From: Imbricaverruca yamaguchii
Lineage: Eukaryota; Arthropoda; Thecostraca; Neoverrucidae
Direction of reading: 5' to 3'
Length of the DNA stretch: 64,000 bases
Assembly: GCA_034440575.1 (NCBI GenBank)
Contig: JAOTOL010001186.1
Span: 248,001-312,000, forward strand
Shown here: piece by piece, positions 1-10,863 of the stretch
Layout of the letters: each line of letters starts with the position of its first letter
Position numbering within the stretch: position 1 is the first letter of the stretch
Notes under the pieces: model-generated
Told to the model about the DNA's origin: nothing
What the model saw: the letters and a program-made list of their open reading frames with translations, nothing else
The model's database searches: none
Program-made: the position numbers and the translations under genes

Positions 1-76
1 GGGGGGGGGGGGGGGGGAGGTTTAGGGGGGGGCCGAAAAAAAGGGACACCTCCCCCCCCAAAAAAAAAAAAAAAAA
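1..76. other. Low-complexity homopolymer end
   Basis: Runs of G, then A, then C, then A with almost no other sequence. This looks like a contig edge or poorly resolved read sequence rather than biological structure. A similar look recurs at 7195-7260, 24083-24118 and 63225-63345. Confidence 0.6.
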
Positions 77-1906
77 CAAACGTTGTTGTTTAAAAATTTA
101 TATCGGAGAGCTTGCCGAATGACGTAAAAATACCAGGACATCCGAGTCGTTTAAACCTGCTGACAGGAGTTGTGCTCAGTGGCGCTTCACCGTCTAACAA
201 GAGGGGAACACAGGGGAGAAGCGTCATACCTTTGTACCGTGCCAGCCCATTCCTGGAGTACGTGCTTAGGAGAAATCATCCAGTCATCTTTCAGTTCCCT
301 GATGCGCTCCTGCCGTTACATCACAACATGAGAGAAGGACGGGGGGGGGGAAGGGGGACAGGGAGCCGTAAATGCCACACGGTTTACAGAAGCTTCAACC
401 GTGAACCCTGTGGGCACTGCATCGAAAGAACTGACTCAAAGCATTGCTATCTTTCGGAGCTTCTTCCTACATGCCAGCTGGATAGGGCGCCCCTCGTCAG
501 AGACCATTCTCATTCGCTTTAGCAATACTGGGGATTGAGTCGGGCATACGTGTAAGTTTCTGAAGTGTTGGGAGTGCACAAAAGATGAAGGCAATGGGCG
601 GGCTGAAATTGACTGGGGGAGGGGAGTACCGTATAGGGTACAACGCTAAATGGTGAAATCATTGAGAGGGCAAGTCCAACATTCGGAAGCGGGGATTGCC
701 CTCCAAAAAGCATACAAAGGCATACCCTGGGGGCAGATTACCAGAGCTAGTGAACCCGCAGCTGTGAACAGGAGCTCGAGCCACACTTTTTATAGAAGCC
801 CGGCTTCCCCTTCCTCTAACACACTTGCTTGAGGCTCCCACATCTAGAAGCAAAACGCCCACCACCCTTCAAGCAACCACGAAAATATTTGTTCCCCCTT
901 CCACGCCAAATGCTTTGAGCGTCCATAAATCCTTCCTATGCCTGCGTACAGGGGCGGATCCAAGAAGTTTCATGCGAGCACTCATCTGAACGGGATCAAT
1001 CTCCTCGAGGGGCGCATTCGGCTGGGAATTCGTTGAGAGTATGAGCCCAAACATAGTAAAGGGATATGTTTACTCATTTCTTGTCTCTGCTTGAAAAATC
1101 CGTTCAGCGGGTGGGGAGTGGGGTGCACTCGAGTCTCCCCTGGGTAGCGCTTGTTCCCGGTCCGATGGTCGCCACGTTTCGTAGGGGGTGCGGCGTCCTC
1201 TGTATTCACCACAGCCTGTGCCATTTATCGATGTTTTGTCATGCCGCATGACGCAGAATCAAAGGGCCCAGTCATTCGAACGTGGCCTTATTTGGAAGCG
1301 GGGTGGTCCGACAGCGATTGGCTTAGATAGGGACTGAAGTGGCGTTCTTTGTACTTGAACTGGATAATAAGTACCAATACAAGTGCCGATGTTCCCGTTT
1401 CTTGATCATCCGAAAGCTTGCTATCGACGAATATTGAGTACGCAAGGGCGAAACATGTAATACTGAATTTTTAAGCGTAAGTCCGAATGGAAAGGTAAAA
1501 TTGATCAGCTGGCATATTAATATCCAAAATCAATAACAGCAATTGTAAGCGGAGCAAATATTATATGACATGTGTTTAGTTTACCACTTCAGAACGTTGA
1601 ATGGTAAGCAACATCCAAAGATGAAGACATTTTTTTGTGCGGAAAATCTTTCACCAAGTATTTTGTTACCGATAGAAATTAGAAACGTAGGGTTTTGGAC
1701 CAGCACTATTACATTGGTCGCCGAATCCGACGAAGCATAGCGAAACCGGCGCGATCGGTGCTGTTTGTATTTTTGTGCTGCTTGAAAAAGCTGTAGGGGC
1801 GGCGAGGTAATTGGGCGGTGCCCCGTCTTTCCCGGAGGCCTTGATTCCGGCCTTGGTGATTCCTGTCAGTTCTACGTTGGTGCATTGAAGCCCGAAGTGC
1901 TCAGCT
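77..1906. other. Upstream region of WDR1, no gene recognised
   Basis: About 1.8 kb of CpG-containing unique-looking DNA. Several short open frames exist, but none resembles a known protein. The WDR1 promoter and any 5' UTR exon should lie here or before the window. A weak CAG at 1901-1903, three bases before the WDR1 ATG, could be a splice acceptor, but it has no pyrimidine tract. Confidence 0.4.
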
Positions 1907-3304
1907 ATGCCATTCAACAAAAAGTACGCATTTGCATCCCTTCCTCGTACCCAGAGGGGAACGCCGGTTGTCTTGGGTGCAGACCCGAAGGGGAAAAACT
2001 TCCTATACACAAATGGAAACAGCGTCTATATCAGGGACATCAACAATCCAGAAATATGTGACATCTACACACAGCATTCATGTGCTGTCAGTGTAGCCAA
2101 GTACTCACCAAGTGGGTTTTACATAGCATCTGGAGATGCTTCTGGAAAAATAAGAATTTGGGATACAGTGAACCTTGAGCATATTCTGAAAAATGAGTTC
2201 CAGCCAATATCAGGTGAGATCAGGGACATAGCCTGGTCACCTGATTCACAAAGGTTAGTTGTTGCAGGCAATGGCAGAGAAAAGTATGCCCATGTGTTTA
2301 TGGCAGATACTGGTACATCTGTTGGAGAAATCCTCGGCCAGACCAAGATCATCAACACAGTTGACTACAGACCAGCAAGACCATTCAGAATTGCCACTGG
2401 CAGTGAGGACAACTCAGTGGGATTCTTTGAAGGTCCACCATTCAAGTTCAAGCTCACCAAGCATGACCACAACCGCTTTGTCCAAGCTGTCCGCTTCTCG
2501 CCTAATGGTGAGCTGTTTGCATCAGGAGGCTTTGATGGCAAGATATTCATATATGATGGCAAAACAGCTGACTTGGTTGGTGAATTTGGCTCTCCAGCTC
2601 ATAAGGGAGGTGTCTACGCAGTGGCATGGAGTCCAGATGGCAAGCAACTTCTGTCTGCTTCTGGTGACAAGACTTGCAAGATTTGGGATGTGGAGACCAG
2701 GTCTGAGGTCACCAACTTCTCCATGGGCACCAATGTGGAGGACCAGCAGTACTCATGCTTGTGGCAAGGCCAGCACTTGCTGTCTGTGGGACTGCATGGC
2801 TTCATCACATACCTGGACCCCAACAACCCGTCCCAACCAGTCAGAGTTGTGAAGGGTCACAACAAGCCAATCACTGCCCTTGCCATCAGCAAGGATGGCA
2901 GCCACATCTACACAGGCTCACACGATGGCCATGTGACTCAGTGGGATGCAGCATCAGGAAGCAATGAGCGTGTGCAGGGAGCTGGCCATGGCAACTTCAT
3001 CAGTGGTGCTGGTGCCACTGGTGACTCGGTGCTCACCACTGGCTATGATGACAGCCTGCGCACCATTGACGAGCTGAAGCTGGCATACACAGAGTGTCAG
3101 ACTCTGGGTGCACAGCCACGAGCCCTGAGCATCAGTGATGACACAGTTGCTGTTGTCACAGTCAAGGAAATCATCCTACTGAAAGGCAAGAGCAGGGTGG
3201 CCTCACTGCCCATCAGCTATGATCCATCTGCAGTAGCATACAATGCTGATGCAGGAGAGTTGGTAGTAGGCACACAAGATACCAACAAATTAATTGTTTA
3301 CCAG
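1907..3304 (+). CDS. WDR1: WDR1 coding exon 1 (466 codons)
   Basis: A 1398-nt open exon ending ...IVYQ at a GTGAGT donor (3305). It covers the whole first propeller and most of the second. From about 2040 it lies in a CpG-poor block, and its third positions are mixed, unlike exon 2. Confidence 0.93.
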
Positions 3305-5903
3305 GTGAGTGCTACATACTGTTTTTTTTGTGTGCAAATAGCAGCCTCTCATGATTGTTGTCACTGAGGACATGGTGCTTGTATGTTTATATCCTTTTGA
3401 GCAAAATTGTTGGAACAGTACCAAATGTAATCTTGGATACCTAGTCTTCCAGAAAAGGTCTAGTGCACCATGTTTTTATGCTCATTTCTTCATTCTTTTT
3501 AGTGTTGAATGCACTGTAACTGGAGAGAGGAATTGACTGGCCATGATTTGCCTGATGTGCTTTGAGGTGATCTGAAGTAGAACAAGCCTGACAATATTTG
3601 GGAATGGTCCAGGTAATGCAGTGCACCAAGTGGGATGTAATTTACTTTTGTTAGTTTTGAAAATGTATTCATCTGACCTCAGGATGTAAAATTTAGATTA
3701 AGCAGAGCTGGTAAATAAAGTAAATTTGGTAGCATCTGTAACTGTTCTAATAAAGGTCATACATGCACATACACCAGTTGATCAATGAATACAGGATCTG
3801 GAAGCATGTACATAACCTATCAGATCCATATCACAAGTACCCCAGCTCACACATTCCCCAGATCATAAGTGCTAAAGCTGCCAGATTCATTCTAAAATTT
3901 TAGTGGGCAAGGTAGACTCACAAGCACCCCAGTTAACAAGTACTCTGTTTGATAAGTGCTAAAAATAATTATGAATTATGCTGCTAGATGACAACACAAA
4001 TGCCCAACTCCACCAGAGCTGACCTGCATGCCAACAGATAGCATGAGCATGTGATGACTATTGCTCCAAAAAGACTGAATTTCTAACCTAATCTAACATA
4101 ATGTAGCATAACCTAACCTTTTCACAGCAAAGCAGCCACCATATGCTCCTTCCATTTGTTACCACACAGGTAAGCCATTGGGTGTTTACAATGTCATCTA
4201 GCAGTAAAATTAAGACATATTTTTGGCACTTCTGAAATGTGGTATTTGTGATCTCACCCTACCACAGATATTTTAGAAGTTATCTGGCAACTTTTAGCAC
4301 TTAGACCTGATCTGGTATATTCTAGCACTTATGACATGGGGTACTTGTGAGTTGGGGAACTTATGAATGCTTCCCAACCTATCCAGTTATGTGTTTGAAC
4401 ATATTGATAGTGTAGTTAAGACATTGGGTCCATAAACTGCTTCAGTCAGTTCTAACATAACAACAGGTTACAAAATAAAACCAAAGTGCACAATTGGCTG
4501 TGGTAGGAAAGCAGATCATAAAGTTGTGTTTGCAATGTTAAAAAGAGTGTGTGATCGTACTTTCATATCATGCTTGGAAAATTATAAAAGAACCTTCATG
4601 TTCCAGCATTGGCATCTGGTCAAAGGTATCAGCCATATACAGATGGCATGACATTATAAATGTGATGTCACCCTACCAATCTTGATCACCTGCCTTTTCA
4701 TACAATTCATCACTTGCACTGCATTCCAAATTACTACCATTATTCATTTGAGGGCATCAGAACAGACCAAGGAAGCCAGGAAGAAGGCACTGAGAATGCT
4801 CGGGCCAATAAATAGGAATGTATCATACAGAAGTGAGGTAGTGATCAGGAAGCTTTACTGTGCATATATCAGGCCACATTTGGAATACTGCATCCAAACT
4901 TGGTCTCCTAGCTATGAAAAAGATTGTTGGCTTTTAGAAAGAGTACAAAAGAGGACTACAAAAATGGTTAATGGCATAAGCAACCTGGCATATGAGGAAA
5001 GATTGAAGAAATTGAATATGTTTTCCCTTAGATATAGGAGGCTGAGAGAAGATCTCATCGAGGTCTTTAAATTTGTCCATGGTCTGGAGAGGGGATATCT
5101 TTGGGAAATGTTTGAATTGAACAGAAATGATGCACTTAGAGGTCATAAATTCAAAATTAAAGTTAACCACAGCAGAACAAGGTTAAGGCAGACTTTCTTC
5201 ACCAACAGGGTAGTAGAACACTGGAACCAGCTACCAGAAAACATTGCCAGTAGTAGCACATAGCACATCTTTAAAAACAGCATAGACAATCATTATAAGA
5301 ATAGAGGGGTTGCTTTTCAGTATTACAGGGAGGGCTGATTGACATATTTGGTGGGCAACTGGTTCAGTGTACAGATTGCAACCAAGAAGGGCCCTTGTGG
5401 CTCATAGTTGCACTAGTCTTTTATGTCTTTATTTCAAACAAGCGCAAGTACATCAAAATATCCGTTGCCATTGCTACAACACCCACTTGACCACCTTGCA
5501 GGTGAGCGGTAGCATCATCAGCGAGAAGATGGAGCTGCAGCACCAGGGCGCCGTCACCGACGCCGCCTACTCGCCCGACGGCCAGTTCCTGGTGGCCTGC
5601 GACGGCCACCGCAAGGTGGTGCTGTACCGGCTGCCCGACTACCAGGTGGCCAACCCGCTCGAGTGGGCGTTCCACTCGGCCAAGGTCAACAGCGTGGCGT
5701 GGTCGCCCGACTCGACGCTGGTGGCGACCGGCTCGCTCGACACCAGTGTGATGGTGTGGGACGCGCGCGACCCGCGCCGCCACCTCACCCTGAAGCGGGC
5801 GCACGACCAGAGCCAGGTGACGCGCGTCGCCTGGCTCGACAACAAGACGCTCGTCTCGGTCGGCCAGGACTGCAACACGCGCGTCTGGGACGTCGAGTTC
5901 TGA
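1907..5903 (+). CDS. WDR1: WDR1 / actin-interacting protein 1 (AIP1, flare)
   Basis: Joins 1907-3304 with 5502-5903 (phase-0 junction, GTGAGT donor, TTGCAG acceptor) to give 599 aa, close to the roughly 600-610 aa usual for the family. Known role: a cytoplasmic protein of two seven-bladed WD40 propellers that binds actin filaments decorated with cofilin/ADF and speeds their disassembly. Seen here: the family N-terminus (MPFNKKYAFASLPRTQRG), then ASGDASGKIRIWD (about residue 72), FEGPPFKFKLTKHDHNRF (about 175-192), SASGDKTCKIWD, YTGSHDGHVTQWD, and in exon 2 DAAYSPDGQFLVACD, SVAWSPDS, ATGSLDTSVMVWD and the terminal NTRVWDVEF. The wording is arthropod-like (compare Drosophila flare). The start is the first ATG of the exon and matches the conserved N-terminus. 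Oddities: 78% of the protein is in one uninterrupted exon, and the two exons differ sharply in base composition. Identification is from recognition of the family, not a search. Confidence 0.95.
3305..5501 (+). other. WDR1 intron
   Basis: A GT-AG intron of 2197 bp. By eye it holds no CpG before 4555 and only three in total up to about 5430. It contains a LINE 3' fragment (4740-5415). Nothing else is recognised. Confidence 0.85.
4740..5415 (+). mobile_element. LINE 3'-end fragment, C-terminal part of a reverse transcriptase ORF
   Basis: The open frame includes YIRPHLEYCIQTWSP, LLERVQKRTTKM, YEERLKKLNMFSLRYRRLR and FFTNRVVEHWNQLPENI. This is the signature of the C-terminal tail of Jockey/CR1-type LINE reverse transcriptases. 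It stops at a TAG (5261-5263), after which the reading continues with HIFKNSIDNHYKNRG, so the copy is dead. The 5' part, with the catalytic RT motifs, is absent. Its 3' end matches the copy at 10400-10805 (both end near CTCATAGTTG). Confidence 0.8.
5502..5903 (+). CDS. WDR1: WDR1 coding exon 2 (terminal)
   Basis: Starts at VSGSIISEKM after a TTGCAG acceptor and ends at TGA 5901-5903. Nearly every codon ends in G or C, in contrast to exon 1. It encodes the last WD40 blades. Confidence 0.93.
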   Translation: MSGSIISEKMELQHQGAVTDAAYSPDGQFLVACDGHRKVVLYRLPDYQVANPLEWAFHSAKVNSVAWSPDSTLVATGSLDTSVMVWDARDPRRHLTLKRAHDQSQVTRVAWLDNKTLVSVGQDCNTRVWDVEF

Positions 5904-6900
5904 TGGCCGCTGCAGGGCCGCCTCGCGTCACGACCGACGACGACACACGCGCCGACGGCGCGGCCTCGGCGTCCAGTTAAGATGTGGCTAACCAGGCTGA
6001 CTGTCGGAACGTTGTTTTATACTAATTCACGTGTCTGCCGGTCTCGCGTGCCTTTCGTGTGCGTTCGCTGTTGTCCTGCCAAGCCAGCTGTCGCCGCTCA
6101 AACGTTCCGCAAGCTCGACTTGAGCACGGGAGCCGATGTTGCCTCCGTTCGCCGACTGACCTTGTACGAGGTCTCGGACAGCCCGTCCCGACGATCGCGC
6201 TGGCGAGCGTAGCCGATCCCCACATTGATAGCGTTGTGATCTATTTAAGCCGTGTTGCCAGGTCTTCCTCGATTATGTTTTGATTCGCTTCCTGGTGTAT
6301 GCAACAATATAGCCCGGTGCTGGCCGATTACCGTGGAGACGGGTTCCGGCGAATACAATATTTAAAATCATGAGCACGCAGGGTGTACACAAGTTGAGGA
6401 AACGCGGGCGTATTTGTTCAGCCTCGTTTCATCTGTAATTCGATGGGATTCTGGCATTTTCATACAATTTCATCCGCTCGTAACGCCAAACGAATAGCTA
6501 CGTCCGCCGTGGATCTGATATTCGGTTTCGCTTGTGACAAGTTTCCGAATGCTTAATTTCAGTTCGTGACAATGGAGGTCATTGGTTTTCGAGTTGACTT
6601 CTCAACTTTCCGAGGACTTCGCGCTGAAGCTGGAACGCTGTCTGTGGAGCGCAATACGTGGAATATTCAAATTAGATTGGTTTGGCTTAACGGTATGTGA
6701 AATAACTGCGAGAAAATATATATATTTGAAGTGCTTTCGCATCAGCAGATCCAGCCGACCAGTTGGCCAGTGGTGGAAACCGGGCTGGGGAAACGGTTAT
6801 CGCACTTTTTTAAAGCTTTGGCTTCTAGGGCTTCAGCCCTAAGTATGATATTAAAGAGAAGAGTTCAACAGTATTTCTGACACAATCTGCCCAAAATTTG
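5904..6900 (+). other. WDR1 3' flank and intergenic DNA
   Basis: CpG-rich to about 6700. No canonical AATAAA could be placed with confidence; the nearest AT-rich candidate region is 6340-6370. A possible donor (ACG then GTATGT at 6692) follows a short open stretch from 6582, but no protein is recognised. Confidence 0.35.
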
Positions 6901-7254
6901 AGAAAAAACCAAAGTTTACCAAAAATCGCAGATCGTTTGAGTCATGTCCCGAAGCCACTCTCCTCCCATGGATAACAGGTTTTGGCTTTGTCAGGTTTGG
7001 TGAGGTATTTTATCTCGATTTGTGTAAAACTTGATAATTGTTTTTGTAAGGAGGCTTACATTTTTTCCTCATGGAGCTTTTAATATTTTCCCATAAAGCC
7101 GAAAAAGCCGCCAGACGTCCAGCCTGATCCCAGCCACCCTTCCCTTACAAACATTTGCCTCGAGAAGTAAAAGCAAACGCGAGTGGCGCGGACGCCAAAA
7201 AGGGGGGGGGGAAACCAACAACAGGAAAAACCAAAACACCCCCCCCCCCGCCTA
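6901..7254. other. Poor-quality or low-complexity segment
   Basis: Contains runs of G and C around 7200-7250 with odd A-rich spacers. No gene seen. It is probably unreliable consensus sequence. Confidence 0.4.
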
Positions 7255-7423
7255 TTGTGGCTAGTTAACTTAAAACATGTCTCGGTGTACTCTATCCATT
7301 AGAAAGATTCAGAAAAATTTAACTTACAATTTGGAAAATTTCAAAAAAAAAAAAAAATAATGAATGGAGGGAAGGTAAAAAATCTCACCAAATTTAAATT
7401 TTTTTTTTTTTTAATAAAAAAAA

Positions 7424-7454
<31 letters not shown>

Positions 7455-7575
7455 ACACAGCCAAAAACATGATAATCAGCCATGATAGTATATACTTTTT
7501 AAAAGTGGGTTTCAGCCCTACTAGTTCAGCAGCTTGCTATTGAAAGTGTTGTGATGATTATAATCAGTGATTGCT
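7255..7575 (+). mobile_element. Decayed partial copy of the TTAA-flanked MITE
   Basis: Matches the inner part and right part of the element at 10864-11699: the GTCTCGGTGTACTCTATCCATTAG region, AGCCAAAAACATGAT at about 7460, and CCCTACTAGTTCAGCAGCTT where intact copies read CCCTACTCGTCGAGCGCTTT. The CpGs of the intact copies are TG or CA here. The left end and both TTAA ends are missing. Long A and T runs (7346-7455) lie inside. Confidence 0.5.
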
Positions 7576-7794
7576 TCTAATTTATGCTGATCATTATGCC
7601 AGGTCTGTTTGCTATATCTTGCTCCTGAGCCCACATCACCTGTGAGCAAAAGCTGCTGTAAAACCACCCAAGCTTGCACCCAGCACCAACTGATTCTGTA
7701 AAGCCTCCCCAACAACAATTTTTTTTGTTAATGGTGAAATAAGAGAAAATATTCACAAGATTCAACTTTTTCACAGGGCTTTAATAATGAAGTC

Positions 7795-7935
7795 AACAAA
7801 TTTAAGGTAGGAAGATACTTCTTGGAGAAGGATATTCACTAAGCTGTCAGAAATTGGTATATTCCACCCTATTTCATAAATAATCTATAACTGCCTTGCC
7901 TACATACACACATCCTTCACATTAAAGGATGACAG
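7795..7935 (-). repeat. Dispersed repeat family B, decayed copy
   Basis: On the - strand it reads ...ATTTATGAAATAGGGTGGAA..., ending in a region like ATCCTTCTCCAAGAAGTAT. It matches the + copies at 17826-18115 and 44750-45220 (GTGGAGTACACCACTTTCTG, GACATCCTTCTCGAAGAAGT) with CpGs lost. Confidence 0.55.
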
Positions 7936-8652
7936 GAATGCATATAACACATAATTCAAGCACAACCATCCTTCAAAATTGTATTCCCATTATATCAAAT
8001 GACATGGGACACTAAACTGAATTTGGCACTTCGGTTTTCTTTTGCATGATACACAAATGCCTTTTTGTTTGTTTGTTTAAAGGTGTTTTGGAATTTTATG
8101 ATTTTTCTTTCAGAATATGATGTTATTTAACATGACTTGGAAGATGTGACCACTTGTTTTCTCAGCTTGTGCCTACTGATCAGTTGAATGCAGGGCTCAT
8201 TCCTATATTGTCATCCACTCTGAAATACTGTTCTGTCCCATACTTTATCCTCCCTCCACCTGGTGCCTTCTCAGATGTCATCAATTGGAAATTGAATGCT
8301 AAATGCAGTTAATTAAGCACTTTTTCATGTTCAAAATGGTCAGTTTTCACCTCTTTACCACATACCTTGCACACTTCTTGGCTGACATGAACTTGTACAG
8401 GTAACTCATGGGGCTGTCAGATACAGATCTGTTTGGCAAGGATGATGTCATGGCCCACATATGCCTTCAATGTTTTACATTACAACATTAGTTTATGTTA
8501 GTTTAGGTTAAATAAGGTTTGCTTAAGTTAGGTTAGGTTGGGTTTTCCTATTTCATTATCATATCAGTAAAATTAGCAAGTACTGCATGTTAATCTGAAG
8601 AAATACAATGTGATTATAATAGCTTAAGCTTGATTACATTTTATCATGCTAG

Positions 8653-8708
8653 TTAGTTAGTTATTTGGGTTTTAGGGTGCATCAACTGCAGTGGTTATAC
8701 AGCACCCA
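8653..8708 (-). mobile_element. Mini-retroposon copy, CpG-decayed
   Basis: A 56-bp copy. Where the intact copy at 47441-47502 has GGGCGCATCAACTGCTACTGG it has GGGTGCATCAACTGCAGTGG, and AGCACCCA replaces AGCGCCCA. It is flanked by a 14-bp target-site duplication with two mismatches (8639-8652 and 8709-8722, TTNTATYATGCTAG). Confidence 0.65.
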
Positions 8709-8817
8709 TTGTATTATGCTAGGCAGGGTCAGGTTAGGTTAAGCTTTCCTATGCAATTATCATACCATAAAAATTACCAGCTCCTAAATGTAAATGTAAC
8801 ATAATCTGGAAGATATT

Positions 8818-8875
8818 AGCTAGTTATTTGGGCTTTATGGCACATCAACCAGGGTTGACCATTCATGCTGGCAGA
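8818..8875 (-). mobile_element. Probable mini-retroposon-related copy, decayed
   Basis: TTATTTGGGCTTTATGGCACATCAACC, followed by GGTTGACCATTCATGCT, parallels the reverse complement of the copy at 60592-60643 with CpGs replaced. No target-site duplication was found. Confidence 0.35.
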
Positions 8876-9619
8876 GATTGGTGGCAGATAATCCATCCAC
8901 CATGATTCTGTTGTTTTGGTGGTGAGCACATTGGTTTGTGTGCAACATCTAAGGAAAAAGGCAGAAACCAATTTTTTTTTAAACATGAAGATGTGTTTGA
9001 TCACATGCATTGAGTGTTGAACCTCTCCTTAATCACATTTGAAAAATTCTGAAACCATGTTCATAAGTGATATTCTTGAAAATTAAGGTATGAGAATCAC
9101 TTGTGGAGTTGGAGAAGTTGGCATTGTTGACATGACATAATCGTTCAACTTGAAAAGCAAGCACAAGCCCTGAAAGCAAGTGGTAGCATCTCCCAAATCA
9201 CATGGATAAACATGGCATTCTGAAGAAAAACCCAAATCCCAAAACACCTTAAAACACAAACTTACCAAGAAAACTTGATTGAGCTACCTATCATCTGAGA
9301 TAAATGTGGCACCCTGAATAATTTTGTAGTTATCTCTACTTGTTGCCATTTTTCTTGTGATTTTGGAAGTTGTGTGAAGTGTCAAAGGATTATCAACCCA
9401 CTTGCACCAGCTACCAGTCCCACCAATTGCAACAATAGCCACACCACTGGCCACCTGCTTCACACACATGGCATCTTGCAAAGTGCCATACTTTGCAGAC
9501 TGTGTGTATTGGGTTACAATTTATTTCAACTTGCAGATACTGTATAGTGACACAAGCCAATCTCTTATGACAATAATGTTACACTTCATCTCAGAAGGTC
9601 AAAAATTGCCAAAATTTCG

Positions 9620-10182
9620 ACCAGAAAATCGCTGGTTTCCAATCCAGTTACTATTGACAATTTTCAGTGCCACTTCTGTCCATCTATTCTCTATTGTGAT
9701 AGGAGACTGTCCAGTAATGGTACTTGTGACCAAAGGCTATGCAATGGGTAAAACTGAGCCCGTTTGAGAGAAAATACTTAGCAATATAGATTTTGATACC
9801 TCAAATTCACCGAAAGCGCACCTGCCATTTGTTGTCAGAGAAATCTACGCAACAAACAGCCCATTGCAAGTGCACCGGAGGTTGCGTTGTAAGGAGAAAG
9901 AGCGAAAATCTATGAAACCCAAGAACAAAATGTCTTGCGCTCTATTTCGAGCAATTACGTACCTTTCCGTTATAAACCTCGCGTGTTCACCAATTCTAAC
10001 CTACCACAGTGATTTACCTGATTGCTATAATACCCGCAGTCGAGCAAGAAACACAAGCGACGCGCGTGAAATTTGTTATTGTCTTTGCAGCGCAGAATTC
10101 ACTTTAAAAGAAGATTCACAGAACTGAGAACCGCTGCGACATACGTCATCGGAAGAGACTACAAGCAGGAGCTGGCTTGCTT
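9620..10182 (+). promoter_or_regulatory. Candidate promoter / 5' UTR exon of TIMM44
   Basis: A CpG-rich island between CpG-depleted sequence. It contains ACGTCATCGGAAG (10144-10156), which combines a CRE-like half site with an ETS-type CGGAAG, both common in promoters of mitochondrial-function genes. It ends at a consensus donor, GCTT then GTAAGT (10183). TIMM44 coding exon 1 begins with a splice acceptor, so an upstream non-coding exon must exist, and this is the best local candidate. The assignment is inference. Confidence 0.3.
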
Positions 10183-10399
10183 GTAAGTTGGCATTCAGTC
10201 AACCAGTATAGTCGTATCATTACTGAAAATATGTTGCAACTTGTGTTTCTAGCTAATTTTATAGATCATTCATAATCATCTATGAGGTCCCATCCTGCCT
10301 TCTCAAACTGAGAACGGCCATCGTAACTGTTGGCGCTGCTCTTGCACTTCCTTTGGCTGCTTAGGAGATTGGCTGCTGCACAAGATATGTTGATTGGCA

Positions 10400-10805
10400 A
10401 GGTTGGCGACAGCACATGTTCTCACTTAGATATAAAGGCTGAGATGAGATCTCATCGAGGTGTTTAAATTTGTTCCTGGTCAAGAACATGGATACCTCAT
10501 GGAGATGTTTGAACTTAACAGAAATGATGCAATTAGAGGTCACCAATTCAAAATTAAAGTTAATCACAGCAGGACAAGGCTAAGACAGTCTTTCTTCACC
10601 AGCAGGGTAATAGAAAACTGGAGTCACCTGCCAGAAAACATTGTCAGGAGGAGCACACTGAACATCTTTAAAGAGAGCACAGACAATGATTATAAGAATA
10701 GAGGGCTTGCTTTTCGGTGATCCAGGGAGGTCTGATCAACTGATTTGGTGGGCAACCGGTTCAATTCAGAGTGCCCTAGTAACTCATAGTTGTATTAAGA
10801 AAACG
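10400..10805 (+). mobile_element. LINE 3'-end fragment, second copy
   Basis: Encodes MFELNRNDAIRGHQFKIKV, NHSRTRLRQSFFTSRVIENW and SHLPENI, colinear with the fragment at 4740-5415. It starts in the same C-terminal RT region with a frame break near 10440. The shared 3' end reads TGGTGGGCAACCGGTTCA, then ACTCATAGTTG. Confidence 0.75.
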
Positions 10806-10863
10806 TTATGCCACCTGGTCAATTGGCGCCTGTGGCGTTGCTTGTGCCATACCGCTAACGCCG

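Larger units (their letters stand above)
7480..9610. other. CpG-depleted block B
   Basis: By eye only two CpG dinucleotides (8032 and 9142) occur in about 2.1 kb, while TG and CA are common. CpGs resume at 9618 and are frequent by 9780-10180. No protein-coding gene is recognised inside. The block contains decayed copies of three repeat families found elsewhere in the window. Confidence 0.75.

Noticed and set aside
4740..5415. LINE open frame as a host gene
   Set aside because: It contains only the RT C-terminus, has an internal stop, and a second dispersed copy exists at 10400-10805.
9284..9530. - strand open stretch (VASGVAIVAIGGTGSWCKWVDNP...) as an exon, perhaps of a tafazzin-like acyltransferase
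   Set aside because: There is a faint resemblance to a tafazzin N-terminus, but the acyltransferase motif does not follow, no matching exons are seen nearby, and the overlapping + strand is also open (9402-9767). Not claimed.
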